Assembly: GCA_017623265.1 (NCBI GenBank)
Contig: JAGAPM010000294.1
Location: 1 to 7,317, forward strand
DNA length: 7,317 bases
Source: Lentisphaeria bacterium
GTDB lineage: Bacteria > Verrucomicrobiota > Lentisphaeria > Victivallales > UBA1829
Reading direction: 5' to 3'
Of this stretch, positions 1 through 5,546 are shown piece by piece. The notes below the pieces were generated by a model. It did no database searches, was not told where the DNA came from, and was given only the letters and a program-made list of their open reading frames with translations. Position 1 is the stretch's first letter. Every line of letters starts with the position of its first letter. The translations under genes were made by a program, and so were the position numbers.

Positions 1-231
1 GGGAACGGCATAGGGCGCGTGGACGTCGCAGAATTTCAAACCTTCTGCTGCCAGTTCCTGTTGGACCGTTTTCAAAAATGCCGGAGTATCCATGATCATC
101 CGGATCAGGGGGGAGGTGAGAACGATATTTTTCGCCCCGTGGACTGCCAGTTCGTGCAGATAGACCGGGCGGGTCTGGTCGTTCAAGGTTTGAAATTCCA
201 CATAATACGAGATCGGTGCAGGTGCTGCCAT
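1..231 (-). CDS. Sugar phosphate isomerase/epimerase-like TIM-barrel protein, N-terminal part (runs off left edge)
   Basis: Only the first 77 codons are inside the window; the frame stays open to base 1. The start is ATG at 231-229, preceded by a strong Shine-Dalgarno sequence (AGGAAAGG, 248-241) with 9 bases of spacing. There is no signal peptide, so the protein is probably cytoplasmic. The visible part starts with a beta strand (ISYYVEFQTL), then a helix ending in an HGAKNIVL strand, a second helix (about residues 52-64) and a strand ending in DVHAPY at residues 69-74. An alternating strand/helix start with a His-Ala-Pro strand end is typical of the xylose isomerase-like/AP endonuclease 2 superfamily of sugar isomerases and epimerases. 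The substrate cannot be told from this fragment. Calling it a gene is well supported by the start site; the family call is an inference from a short stretch. Confidence 0.6.
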   Translation of the reverse strand, partial: MAAPAPISYYVEFQTLNDQTRPVYLHELAVHGAKNIVLTSPLIRMIMDTPAFLKTVQQELAAEGLKFCDVHAPYAVP

Positions 232-266
232 GTTGGGATGCCTTTCCTGTTTGCTGTCAACGGCAT

Positions 267-295
267 AATATACCACGCTCCAGATGGAAAAACAA
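267..295 (-). promoter_or_regulatory. Candidate sigma70-type promoter for the left-edge isomerase-like gene
   Basis: Read leftward, there is TTGTTT (295-290), a 17-base spacer and TATATT (272-267, 5 of 6 to consensus). Transcription would begin near 260, about 30 bases before the ATG at 231, leaving room for the AGGAAAGG ribosome site. The -35 match is weak (3 of 6). A perfect 10-bp palindrome (AAGCATGCTT, 294-303) overlaps the -35 element and could be an operator. Confidence 0.4.
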
Positions 296-397
296 GCATG
301 CTTCTTTTTTTTATGCCGTATCTTTCCATGATCTCCTTCCGGCAGACAGGCAGCAACCTGTAACCTTGAAATATTTTTATAATGGTTGAAGAGGCAT

Positions 398-414
398 AAA
401 AAAGGCAAAAAAAA
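398..414 (-). terminator. T-rich tract directly after tRNA-Lys, possible transcription end
   Basis: Read leftward, the encoded CCA end of the tRNA is followed at once by eight T (414-407), then GCC and six T (403-398). There is no dedicated hairpin between the tRNA and the T-tract, so this is not a textbook intrinsic terminator. It may still release polymerase after the structured tRNA. Read-through into the left-edge gene cannot be excluded. Confidence 0.3.
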
Positions 415-490
415 TGGTGCGCCCACAAGGACTCGAACCTTGGACCCAATGATTAAGAGTCATTTGCTCTACCGACTGAGCTATGGGCGC
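415..490 (-). tRNA. tRNA-Lys, anticodon CUU, with encoded CCA
   Basis: The 76-base complement folds as a full cloverleaf. The acceptor stem is GCGCCCA (490-484) paired with TGGGCGC, then discriminator A and a genomically encoded CCA (417-415). Positions 8-15 read T-A-G-C-T-C-A-G as in most bacterial tRNAs. The anticodon stem AATGA/TCATT encloses the loop CTCTTAA, giving anticodon CTT at 457-455, which reads lysine codon AAG. The T arm is CAAGG-TTCGAGT-CCTTG. The loop and flanking bases closely resemble bacterial tRNA-Lys. A bacterium normally also has a UUU-anticodon tRNA-Lys, so this one would be the AAG-specific isoacceptor. The gene stands alone, with its own promoter candidate upstream and a T-rich tract downstream. 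Confidence 0.97.
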
Positions 491-497
491 ACAGTGT

Positions 498-510
498 TGT
501 TCACTGAACA
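498..510. repeat. Perfect inverted repeat TGTTCA-C-TGAACA in the tRNA leader
   Basis: Six-base arms are perfectly complementary around one central C. The repeat sits between the tRNA promoter -10 element (518-523) and the tRNA 5' end (490), at or just after the expected transcription start. A one-base loop makes an RNA hairpin unlikely, so if functional it would be a protein-binding site. It may also be chance. Confidence 0.4.
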
Positions 511-517
511 TGCCATT

Positions 518-545
518 AATATACCATCATCCTGCACAATTTCAA
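518..545 (-). promoter_or_regulatory. Candidate sigma70-type promoter for tRNA-Lys
   Basis: Read leftward, there is TTGAAA (545-540, 5 of 6 to consensus), a 16-base spacer and TATATT (523-518, 5 of 6). Transcription would start around 511, some 20 bases before the tRNA 5' end at 490. The short leader holds a perfect palindrome (498-510). Position and quality fit a tRNA promoter. Confidence 0.55.
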
Positions 546-549
546 GTGG

Positions 550-582
550 TTTTTTGAAAAAAGTCGTAAATTTTTTGAAAAA
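550..582. repeat. Two copies of TTTTTTGAAAAA, 21 bp apart
   Basis: Identical 12-bp copies lie at 550-561 and 571-582, exactly 21 bp (about two helical turns) start to start. The second copy ends 4 bases before the candidate -35 element at 587. The tract could act as an AT-rich UP element, a bend, or paired operator half sites for the small membrane protein/sanA unit. Confidence 0.5.
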
Positions 583-586
583 TCCA

Positions 587-614
587 TTGTTTTTTTCCGT
601 GCGTGCGTTATTAT
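587..614 (+). promoter_or_regulatory. Candidate promoter for the small membrane protein-sanA unit
   Basis: TTGTTT (587-592), a 16-base spacer and TATTAT (609-614, 5 of 6 to consensus). Transcription would start near 621, leaving a leader of roughly 24 bases that contains the GAGGAA ribosome site (633-638). The -35 match is weak, but the AT-rich repeats directly upstream could compensate. Confidence 0.4.
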
Positions 615-644
615 TCCTGATGTATCAACTATGAGGAAATCCGG

Positions 645-1142
645 ATGAAACTGAAATTTCGAACTTTTCTGTTGCTTGCGCTTGCTCTGCTGGTAATTGC
701 AGGGGGACTTTTTGCTGTCTGGTATCTTACCCGTCCTTCGGATGAGGAGCTGATCCGGGCAACCGTGAGCGGGATCGAGGCTGCTCTTTCCGCACCGTAC
801 AAAAATGACCTTCAGGGGCAGGCGGAGAATATCGCCGCTCTGAAACCGTATCTCGGTGAGGAGATCCGCATTGAACTGCCCTGTTACCGGTATGTGGGAA
901 ATTTCAGCCGTCCGCAGGTGCTGGGGGATTATTTTACGATCCGGAAACGCCTCGGCAACTTGAAAGTCCTTGTTTCGGATGTGGTCGTGACCTTTCCGGA
1001 AGACCGGGAAAAAACTGCGTATGTGCGGCTGACGGCAAAAGTTTCCTGGCGGAAGATGGATCAGAGTCCCTACGCCGTTACGCTGACCATGCGGAAGGAA
1101 TCCGGCGACTGGCTTGTTACCGGAATCCGGAAGGAAGATTGA
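645..1142 (+). CDS. Small membrane-anchored protein of unknown function, possible NTF2-like fold
   Basis: A 165-residue protein, with ATG chosen because GAGGAA (633-638) lies 6 bases upstream. The N-terminus has a basic start (MKLKFR) and one hydrophobic segment at about residues 7-28 with no clear signal-peptidase or lipobox site, so it is probably an uncleaved anchor with the C-terminal domain outside the cytoplasmic membrane. The domain has a helical part (about 33-70, starting DEELIRATVSGIEAAL) and then several beta strands ending in GDWLVTGIRKED. A helix pair followed by a curved sheet with a terminal 'W-L/V' strand is seen in many NTF2/SnoaL-like domains; this is a fold impression only. 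No catalytic motif is visible. The stop overlaps the sanA start by one base (TGATG), so the two are co-translated and may work together in the envelope. I do not recognise a named family. Confidence 0.88.
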   Translation: MKLKFRTFLLLALALLVIAGGLFAVWYLTRPSDEELIRATVSGIEAALSAPYKNDLQGQAENIAALKPYLGEEIRIELPCYRYVGNFSRPQVLGDYFTIRKRLGNLKVLVSDVVVTFPEDREKTAYVRLTAKVSWRKMDQSPYAVTLTMRKESGDWLVTGIRKED

Positions 1143-1783
1143 TGAAGATTCCCGAGAAATGGCGTTCCCGTCTTAAAATTGCCACCTGGATCCTGACCGG
1201 ATTGTTCATTGCCGGCTGTCTGCTGACTGCATGGGCATTTTACGTTGTCTGGCAATGCGGAGAACAGGTCTATACAGAGCTTGACGCAGTTCCCCCCCGG
1301 GAATACGCACTTCTGCCGGGGACCAGCAAAATGATCGGTCCGTATGAAAATCTTTATTTCAGACACCGGATCTCGGCAGCGGCGGAACTTTACCATGCCG
1401 GAAAAGTGAAACGGATCATCGTTTCCGGAGACAACCGGCATGAGGATTACAATGAACCCCGTGACATGTATCAGGCGCTGATCGAAGCGGGGATTCCGGC
1501 GCAGGCGATCGAGCTGGACTATGCCGGATTCCGTACGCTGGACAGCGTTCTGCGATGCCGGAATGTGTTCGGAGTATCTTCTTTTCTGATCGTATCACAA
1601 CACTTTCACTGCCGCCGTGCCATCTATCTGGCAAAAGCCCACGGACTTGATGCCGTGGGCTATGCTGCAGAAGATACGAGTCAGAAGAACCGCTACCGCC
1701 GTTATCTGCGGGAAACGGCTGCCTGCCTCGCCGCGTGGCTTGATGTCAATCTCTTGCACACCAAGCCGCACTTCGAATATTGA
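1142..1783 (+). CDS. sanA: SanA-family envelope protein (DUF218/YdcF superfamily)
   Basis: A 213-residue protein closely following SanA. It has an N-terminal membrane anchor (about residues 13-35), then PGTSK at 59-63 (LGTSK in the E. coli protein), ENLYFRHRI at 69-77, the AAAELYHAGKVK helix, the IIVSGDN strand at 92-98, the NEPRDM motif at 104-109, LDYAGFRTLDS at 125-135 and SQHFHCRRA at 152-160. These are the hallmark blocks of the family. In E. coli SanA supports the envelope barrier, and its loss raises vancomycin sensitivity at high temperature; the chemical activity is unknown. The domain most likely faces the periplasm. ATG at 1142 is preferred over the in-frame TTG at 1139 because it forms the TGATG overlap with the preceding gene and has GGAAGGAAG just upstream. 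The length is slightly shorter than the E. coli protein. It converges on the acetylesterase gene, with only 6 bases between the two stops. Confidence 0.93.
   Translation: MKIPEKWRSRLKIATWILTGLFIAGCLLTAWAFYVVWQCGEQVYTELDAVPPREYALLPGTSKMIGPYENLYFRHRISAAAELYHAGKVKRIIVSGDNRHEDYNEPRDMYQALIEAGIPAQAIELDYAGFRTLDSVLRCRNVFGVSSFLIVSQHFHCRRAIYLAKAHGLDAVGYAAEDTSQKNRYRRYLRETAACLAAWLDVNLLHTKPHFEY
1633..1660 (-). terminator. Terminator-like hairpin, inside sanA, for the leftward esterase transcript
   Basis: A perfect 8-bp inverted repeat (GCCCACGG, 8-base loop, CCGTGGGC) spans 1637-1660. Read leftward, the second arm is followed directly by TTTT (1636-1633) then GCC, so it has intrinsic-terminator shape for the strand carrying the esterase. 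Its distance from the esterase stop at 1790 is 130 bases. The T-run is short and the repeat lies in sanA coding sequence (residues 166-173), so chance or protein constraint is a real alternative. Confidence 0.4.
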
Positions 1784-1789
1784 CCGGTT

Positions 1790-3778
1790 TTATTTTTTGA
1801 GTTTGATCTGCGCCGGGAGCAGCGGGTAGCCCTGTCCATTGACCGTGTTCACTTCCGGGTTCATGGTCCAGGCATAGCGCAGCGTTTCCGGATTGGTGAT
1901 CCCTTCCGGAACGGTGACGATGATCTTGCCGTCCTTGATTTCTGCCGTGGCAAAACGGTAGTCTTCTTTCCACACATACCGCACCTTGACTGCGGGACCG
2001 GAGACGGCGAAGGAGTGGGGTGCTTTGCCATCGGTTGTCTTCAGACCGGCGGCATTTTTCATGGTGACAATGATCTGATTTCCCTTCAGCACAGCGGAGG
2101 TGATTTCGGGATAGGTCATCACGCCTTTGAATGCCGGAACTTTGAACACATCCTGCAGCAGCTGGAGTGCCAGACGGCGTCCCAGTTCCTGTTTGTTCAG
2201 CGGATGAATGTTCTTTTCATCCCCGATGTCGATGGTGGGGATCATGAAGACGCTGTTCGGGACGCGTGCTGCAGCCTGATCAGCCCGGGTTTTCGGCCAG
2301 TCGCCGCATTTGTTGGCATCCTTGACCGGCGCAGTGTAGGCGGCAAGTTGCACCATCAGGAACGGCAATTTGTTGTCGTTCAGAACCTTGCGAACGGATT
2401 TGATGTGTTCTTTGAGCATAACGAGGAAGTCCGAACCGCCCGCGTTGCTTTCGCCCTGATACCACAAATAGGCATCTACCGGCGTGCCGCGGAAGGGGGC
2501 AAACATGGCATTGTAAAGCACGCCGCCGCAGCGGTAGATTTTCACCAGTTCCAGATAATCCGGATGCCATTTCACCGGTTTCATCACGGTTTCCGCTTCG
2601 GTCTTCCATACGCCGTTCAGAGAGAGTACAACTTTTTTGCCTGCACAGATGGCAATGCCGTTATCATCGTTCCGGTCGAAAAGCCCGCCCGCATGACCGG
2701 AGTCAAAGACGCGGATCGCAATCGTGTTTTTGCCGGCTTTCAGCGCGCCGGCGGGGATCTTGTAGAAACGCTTCACCATCCAGGTATCCGGCACATCATC
2801 TCCGGTCTTGCCGATGAGATTGCCGTTCAGCCAGACTTCATCGTAGTCATCAATGATCCCCGGGGCGAAAGTCAGTTCTTTGCCCGCCAGTTCTGCGGGG
2901 ACATCAAAAGTCTTACGGAACCAGTATGTTCCGTCCATTTCGCCGTGGACTTTTTCCAGCACTTCGGGGAGGGTGATATCTTTCCAGGCGGAGTCGTTGA
3001 AGTTTTCCTTGTGCCATTCCGCTGTATTCGCTTTCTTGCCGGGATCGGAGAGAACCAGACTGGCGGCAAGACGGTCACGGTACTTGATCACGCCGTCACG
3101 CCCCATGTGACTGTATTTGATGAACTGATTCAGCCAACGGGGAGCAACATTCAGCAGCGAGTAGGGGGAGAGCCATGCCTGCTGGGGCGTAGCACTCACG
3201 GAGTTGTTGATGATCCCGATGGGAATGCCGTCCATTTCTTTGTGGAGAACGCGCGCACAATAGAAGGATGTCGCCCGGACATTTGCCGCATTTTCCGGGG
3301 AGACGGGGACCCACTTGCCCTTTGCCTGTGTCCGGGGAGCGAAGTCAAAATCGTTTTCCACATCGAACTCCCGGATGGCAGGATAATCGGCACTTGCCAC
3401 TTCCGCTTTCCAGTTCATCGTTTCTTTGATGGGCACTTCCATGTTGCTCTGACCGCCCGCAAAAAGCACGAGACCGGAGAGCACATTTTTCATGACAACC
3501 TTATTTTTTTCGCCGGAGATCGTTACCTCAAAGGGGGTCTTGATCACGCCGGGAGCGGGGATATCAACTTTGAATCTGCCGTTATCGGAGGCGATCGTTT
3601 CATAGGTTTTGCCCTGCATGGTTACAGTGACTTTTTCTCCGGGCGCGGCAGAGCCGGTGATCCGGGCGGGCTTGGCAGCACAGAACACAAAGTTGTCCTG
3701 AAAGAGGAAGTCCGGTTTGGCTTCCGCCGCCAGAGGGATCGCTGCAGCGAGCAGCAGTGCAGTCAGCATTTTTTTCAT
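1790..3778 (-). CDS. Secreted sialate O-acetylesterase-like SGNH hydrolase with inserted jelly-roll domain
   Basis: A 662-residue exported carbohydrate esterase, expected to remove O-acetyl groups from glycans. A Sec signal peptide occupies residues 1-20 (MKKMLTALLL..., likely cleavage after AEA). A beta-sandwich domain follows (about 21-100), then the first SGNH half with GGQSNME (catalytic Ser111), an insertion with the look of a GH2-type sugar-binding jelly roll (about 250-395, WFRKTFDVP...DEVWLNGNLIG), the second SGNH half with WYQGESNA (439-446, block III Asn445) and DIGDEKNIHP (Asp517, His525), and a C-terminal beta domain ending in the family signature LRYAWTMNP...GYPLLPAQI. This is the layout of sialate O-acetylesterase/CE20-like enzymes, where the real substrate varies (sialic acid, xyloglucan and others). 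The usual WGGT oxyanion motif is replaced by SVSAT (193-197). The start has AAGGAAA about 9 bases upstream. No other degradation gene is adjacent, so the substrate is open. Confidence 0.93.
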   Translation of the reverse strand: MKKMLTALLLAAAIPLAAEAKPDFLFQDNFVFCAAKPARITGSAAPGEKVTVTMQGKTYETIASDNGRFKVDIPAPGVIKTPFEVTISGEKNKVVMKNVLSGLVLFAGGQSNMEVPIKETMNWKAEVASADYPAIREFDVENDFDFAPRTQAKGKWVPVSPENAANVRATSFYCARVLHKEMDGIPIGIINNSVSATPQQAWLSPYSLLNVAPRWLNQFIKYSHMGRDGVIKYRDRLAASLVLSDPGKKANTAEWHKENFNDSAWKDITLPEVLEKVHGEMDGTYWFRKTFDVPAELAGKELTFAPGIIDDYDEVWLNGNLIGKTGDDVPDTWMVKRFYKIPAGALKAGKNTIAIRVFDSGHAGGLFDRNDDNGIAICAGKKVVLSLNGVWKTEAETVMKPVKWHPDYLELVKIYRCGGVLYNAMFAPFRGTPVDAYLWYQGESNAGGSDFLVMLKEHIKSVRKVLNDNKLPFLMVQLAAYTAPVKDANKCGDWPKTRADQAAARVPNSVFMIPTIDIGDEKNIHPLNKQELGRRLALQLLQDVFKVPAFKGVMTYPEITSAVLKGNQIIVTMKNAAGLKTTDGKAPHSFAVSGPAVKVRYVWKEDYRFATAEIKDGKIIVTVPEGITNPETLRYAWTMNPEVNTVNGQGYPLLPAQIKLKK

Positions 3779-3802
3779 GATTTTTTTCCTTTTCTTTTAA
3801 CG

Positions 3803-3832
3803 ATTATCACCTGTTTTCAGTTATGCATACAA
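3803..3832 (-). promoter_or_regulatory. Candidate promoter for the acetylesterase
   Basis: Read leftward, there is TTGTAT (3832-3827), an 18-base spacer and GATAAT (3808-3803, 5 of 6 to consensus). The expected start is near 3796, about 18 bases before the ATG at 3778. The spacer is one base longer than optimal. If used, the esterase can be expressed apart from nnr. Confidence 0.4.
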
Positions 3833-3857
3833 AAAAATGGCAGCATTTCTTACAGCC
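3831..3857 (-). terminator. Weak intrinsic terminator candidate after nnr
   Basis: Read leftward across the nnr stop codon, GGCTG (3857-3853) can pair with CTGCC (3843-3839) except for one T-T mismatch, around a 9-base loop, followed by A and seven T (3837-3831). The stem is weak but the T-run is good. The T-run overlaps the proposed esterase -35 element. Confidence 0.3.
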
Positions 3858-5376
3858 CGGAATCAAAATCGCAGAATTTCTGCAATATTTCCGGCAGACG
3901 GATCAGCAGATCATCGGCGATCACTCCGGTATTGCCTGTACGGGTCAGACGGTCCGTGCTGATCTCGCCGGCGAGACCGTGAAGATGAACCCCGATCTGC
4001 GCCGCAGTGAACGGATCGTATTTCTGCGCCAGAAATGCCCCGATGATCCCCGTCAGAACATCGCCGCTTCCCGCAGTGGCAAGGGTAGGGGAGCCGGAGA
4101 GATTGATCGCCTTTCTGCCATCGCAGCCATTGAGGATCCGGGTGTAAGGTCCTTTCTGAACAAGAACGCTTTTTGATAATCTTGCAAGTTCTTTAATGTC
4201 AGTAAGATTCACTGAATCGAGAAGCCGCTTCAGCTCTCCTGCATGAGGCGTGAGAACGGAGTTCGACGGCAAGCGTTTTATCCGTTCCGGTCTACAGGAA
4301 AGAAGGTTCAGTGCATCTGCATCGAAAAGTGTGGGAACGGCAAGAATGTCCAGCAAGCCGTCGAGAAAATCTCCAGCTTCTGTTGTCATGCCCGGTCCGA
4401 TGGCAACGGCATCCATGGCGGGCAGAAGGCTTTTGATCAGGGGCAGGGCGGCGGCTGTGAAATGGCCGGTGTCCTCATCCGGTGCGCGGCGGACGATCAA
4501 GGCTTTCGGAACGGAACAGACGATCTCCGCCGAAGCGGGGATCACCACCGTGACCAGTCCGGCTCCGGCACGCAGTGCGGCTTCTCCTGCCAGAAATGGT
4601 GCGGATGGATAGGAGGCGCTGCCGCCGGGAATGAGAATATGTCCCCGTTTCTGCTTGTAGGTCGCCGGATCCAGCGGACGGAGCAGGTGGCGTACCGTTT
4701 GGGTGTCAAGCGCCGGAACTCCTTCCGGTGCAACGGCGTTCAAGATTTCGTCAGGAATCCCGATCGGTACAGTATGCAATGTCCCGCAGACAGATGGTCC
4801 GTTTCCGGTCAGCAGCCCCGTCTTCGGGGCTGCGAGGGTCAATGTGGCATCAGCGATGATCGCATCTCCGGTCCCCGTTTCGCCGTCCAGACCGGAGGGA
4901 ATATCGATACTGATGACCGGGCAGCCGGAGCGGTTGACAAGGCTGATCCAGCTTTTCACCGGCTCCCGTACTTCGCCTTTGATACCGGTACCGAGGAGGC
5001 AATCGATCACCAGATCCTGATCATTGTTCAGGTCATCTGCGGTAAGACTGTTTTTGATGATCATATCCTGCGGCAATTCGCGGAAGGCAAGGAGAGCATC
5101 ACCGGACAATTTTTCTTCCGGTGCGGTACAATGGAGAATGACCCGTTCTCTGCCGGCTTCTTCCCGCAGCCGCGCCGCGATAATAAATCCATCTCCGCCA
5201 TTGTTTCCGCTGCCGGTGAGAATGTGAAAACAGCGCTTCATGCCCCGGGTCAGATCAAGGATTTTGTTCGCAGCTGCATTCCCGGCAGATCGCATCAAGC
5301 CGATCCCGGAAAACAGACCGGACCGGATCGTTTCGGAATCTGCCTGACGCATTTCAGTGGGAGTAAGAATTTTCAT
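3850..5376 (-). CDS. nnr: Bifunctional NAD(P)H-hydrate epimerase / ADP-dependent NAD(P)H-hydrate dehydratase
   Basis: A 508-residue metabolite-repair enzyme that turns damaged NAD(P)HX back into NAD(P)H in the cytoplasm. The N-terminal epimerase (YjeF_N/NnrE, about 1-215) has the GSGNNGGDG nucleotide loop (55-63), VIDCLLGTGIKG (123-134, catalytic Asp125) and IDIPSGLDG (157-165). The C-terminal dehydratase (NnrD, about 225-505) has the GGS loop (251-253), GEAALRAGAGLV (264-275), IGPGM (326-330), FDADALN (351-357), LTPHAGE (375-381), QKGP (407-410) and ATAGSGDVLTG (433-443), with Asp439 as the expected catalytic residue. All key motifs are present, and the length matches the fused form known as YjeF/Nnr in E. 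coli. ATG at 5376 has GGAG (5388-5385) 8 bases upstream. A strong promoter candidate lies in the curved, A-rich region shared with the divergent glycosyltransferase gene. No partner gene is linked; this is housekeeping. Confidence 0.97.
   Translation of the reverse strand: MKILTPTEMRQADSETIRSGLFSGIGLMRSAGNAAANKILDLTRGMKRCFHILTGSGNNGGDGFIIAARLREEAGRERVILHCTAPEEKLSGDALLAFRELPQDMIIKNSLTADDLNNDQDLVIDCLLGTGIKGEVREPVKSWISLVNRSGCPVISIDIPSGLDGETGTGDAIIADATLTLAAPKTGLLTGNGPSVCGTLHTVPIGIPDEILNAVAPEGVPALDTQTVRHLLRPLDPATYKQKRGHILIPGGSASYPSAPFLAGEAALRAGAGLVTVVIPASAEIVCSVPKALIVRRAPDEDTGHFTAAALPLIKSLLPAMDAVAIGPGMTTEAGDFLDGLLDILAVPTLFDADALNLLSCRPERIKRLPSNSVLTPHAGELKRLLDSVNLTDIKELARLSKSVLVQKGPYTRILNGCDGRKAINLSGSPTLATAGSGDVLTGIIGAFLAQKYDPFTAAQIGVHLHGLAGEISTDRLTRTGNTGVIADDLLIRLPEILQKFCDFDSGL
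4812..4833. repeat. Perfect 9-bp inverted repeat with 4-base loop inside nnr
   Basis: GCAGCCCCG (4812-4820), loop TCTT and CGGGGCTGC (4825-4833). In nnr mRNA this gives a very stable, GC-rich hairpin at the codons for residues 182-189 (AAPKTGLL), in the conserved end of the epimerase domain. No T-run follows on either strand, so it is not an intrinsic terminator. It may slow ribosomes near the domain boundary or be a by-product of codon choice. Confidence 0.6.
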
Positions 5377-5412
5377 ATTTGAATCTCCGGAATCGCTTGT
5401 TTACTCAACGGA

Positions 5413-5440
5413 AGTATAGCACAATCTGCTGAAAAATCAA
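5413..5440 (-). promoter_or_regulatory. Promoter for nnr, extended -10 type
   Basis: Read leftward, there is TTGATT (5440-5435, 4 of 6), a 16-base spacer and TATACT (5418-5413, 5 of 6), with TG in the extended -10 position (TGCTATACT). The start would be near 5406, some 30 bases before the ATG at 5376. It is the best promoter match in the window, with phased A-tracts directly upstream. Confidence 0.6.
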
Positions 5441-5476
5441 CAAAAGAGGAAAAAAAACAGAAAAAAACAAAAAAAA
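5432..5476. promoter_or_regulatory. Five helically phased A-tracts, predicted curved DNA between divergent promoters
   Basis: A-runs lie at 5432-5436, 5442-5445, 5450-5457, 5461-5467 and 5469-5476. Their centres are about 9.5, 10, 10.5 and 8.5 bases apart, close to one helical turn, all on the same strand. Phased A-tracts are the classic cause of intrinsic DNA bending. The block touches the -35 region of nnr on one side and ends 4 bases before the weaker glycosyltransferase -35 on the other, so it could serve as an UP element or architectural-protein site for both. Confidence 0.6.
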
Positions 5477-5479
5477 TTG

Positions 5480-5508
5480 TTGCGAGAAATGGAAAACGGG
5501 TGTAAATT
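5480..5508 (+). promoter_or_regulatory. Weak candidate promoter for the glycosyltransferase-rlmN unit
   Basis: TTGCGA (5480-5485, 4 of 6), a 17-base spacer and TAAATT (5503-5508, 4 of 6). The start would be near 5515, leaving a leader of about 32 bases before the GTG at 5547. Both boxes are weak and other AT-rich hexamers are nearby, so the exact element is uncertain. Confidence 0.3.
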
Positions 5509-5546
5509 GTATAGGTTTTGTTATTCTGTTTTAGAAAGTAATAATC

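Noticed and set aside
378..383. Perfect TATAAT on the + strand
   Set aside because: There is no -35 match at the right distance, and it would only transcribe antisense to the tRNA.
183..449. Leftward 88-residue frame, or a 49-residue version starting at the ATG near 329
   Set aside because: It overlaps the tRNA and the start of the better-supported isomerase-like gene. The inner ATG has GGAAGGAG close by, but the product shows no recognisable features.
386..634. Rightward 82-residue frame across the tRNA
   Set aside because: It reads the antisense of tRNA-Lys, a well-known source of spurious short proteins.
1139..1141. TTG as the sanA start, one codon earlier
   Set aside because: The adjacent ATG at 1142 is a better codon and forms the common TGATG coupling overlap.
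1784..1799. ACCGGT followed by a T-rich run after the sanA stop, as a sanA terminator
   Set aside because: ACCGGT is a 6-base palindrome with no loop, so no stable hairpin precedes the T-run. The T-rich bases are also the end of the esterase coding sequence.
2015..3982. 655-residue rightward open frame opposite the esterase
   Set aside because: Low-complexity His/Gly/Phe-rich translation without motifs, while the opposite strand has a full esterase with signal peptide and all catalytic blocks.
4243..5382. 379-residue rightward open frame opposite nnr
   Set aside because: No recognisable domain, and it lies antisense to fully conserved NnrE/NnrD motifs.
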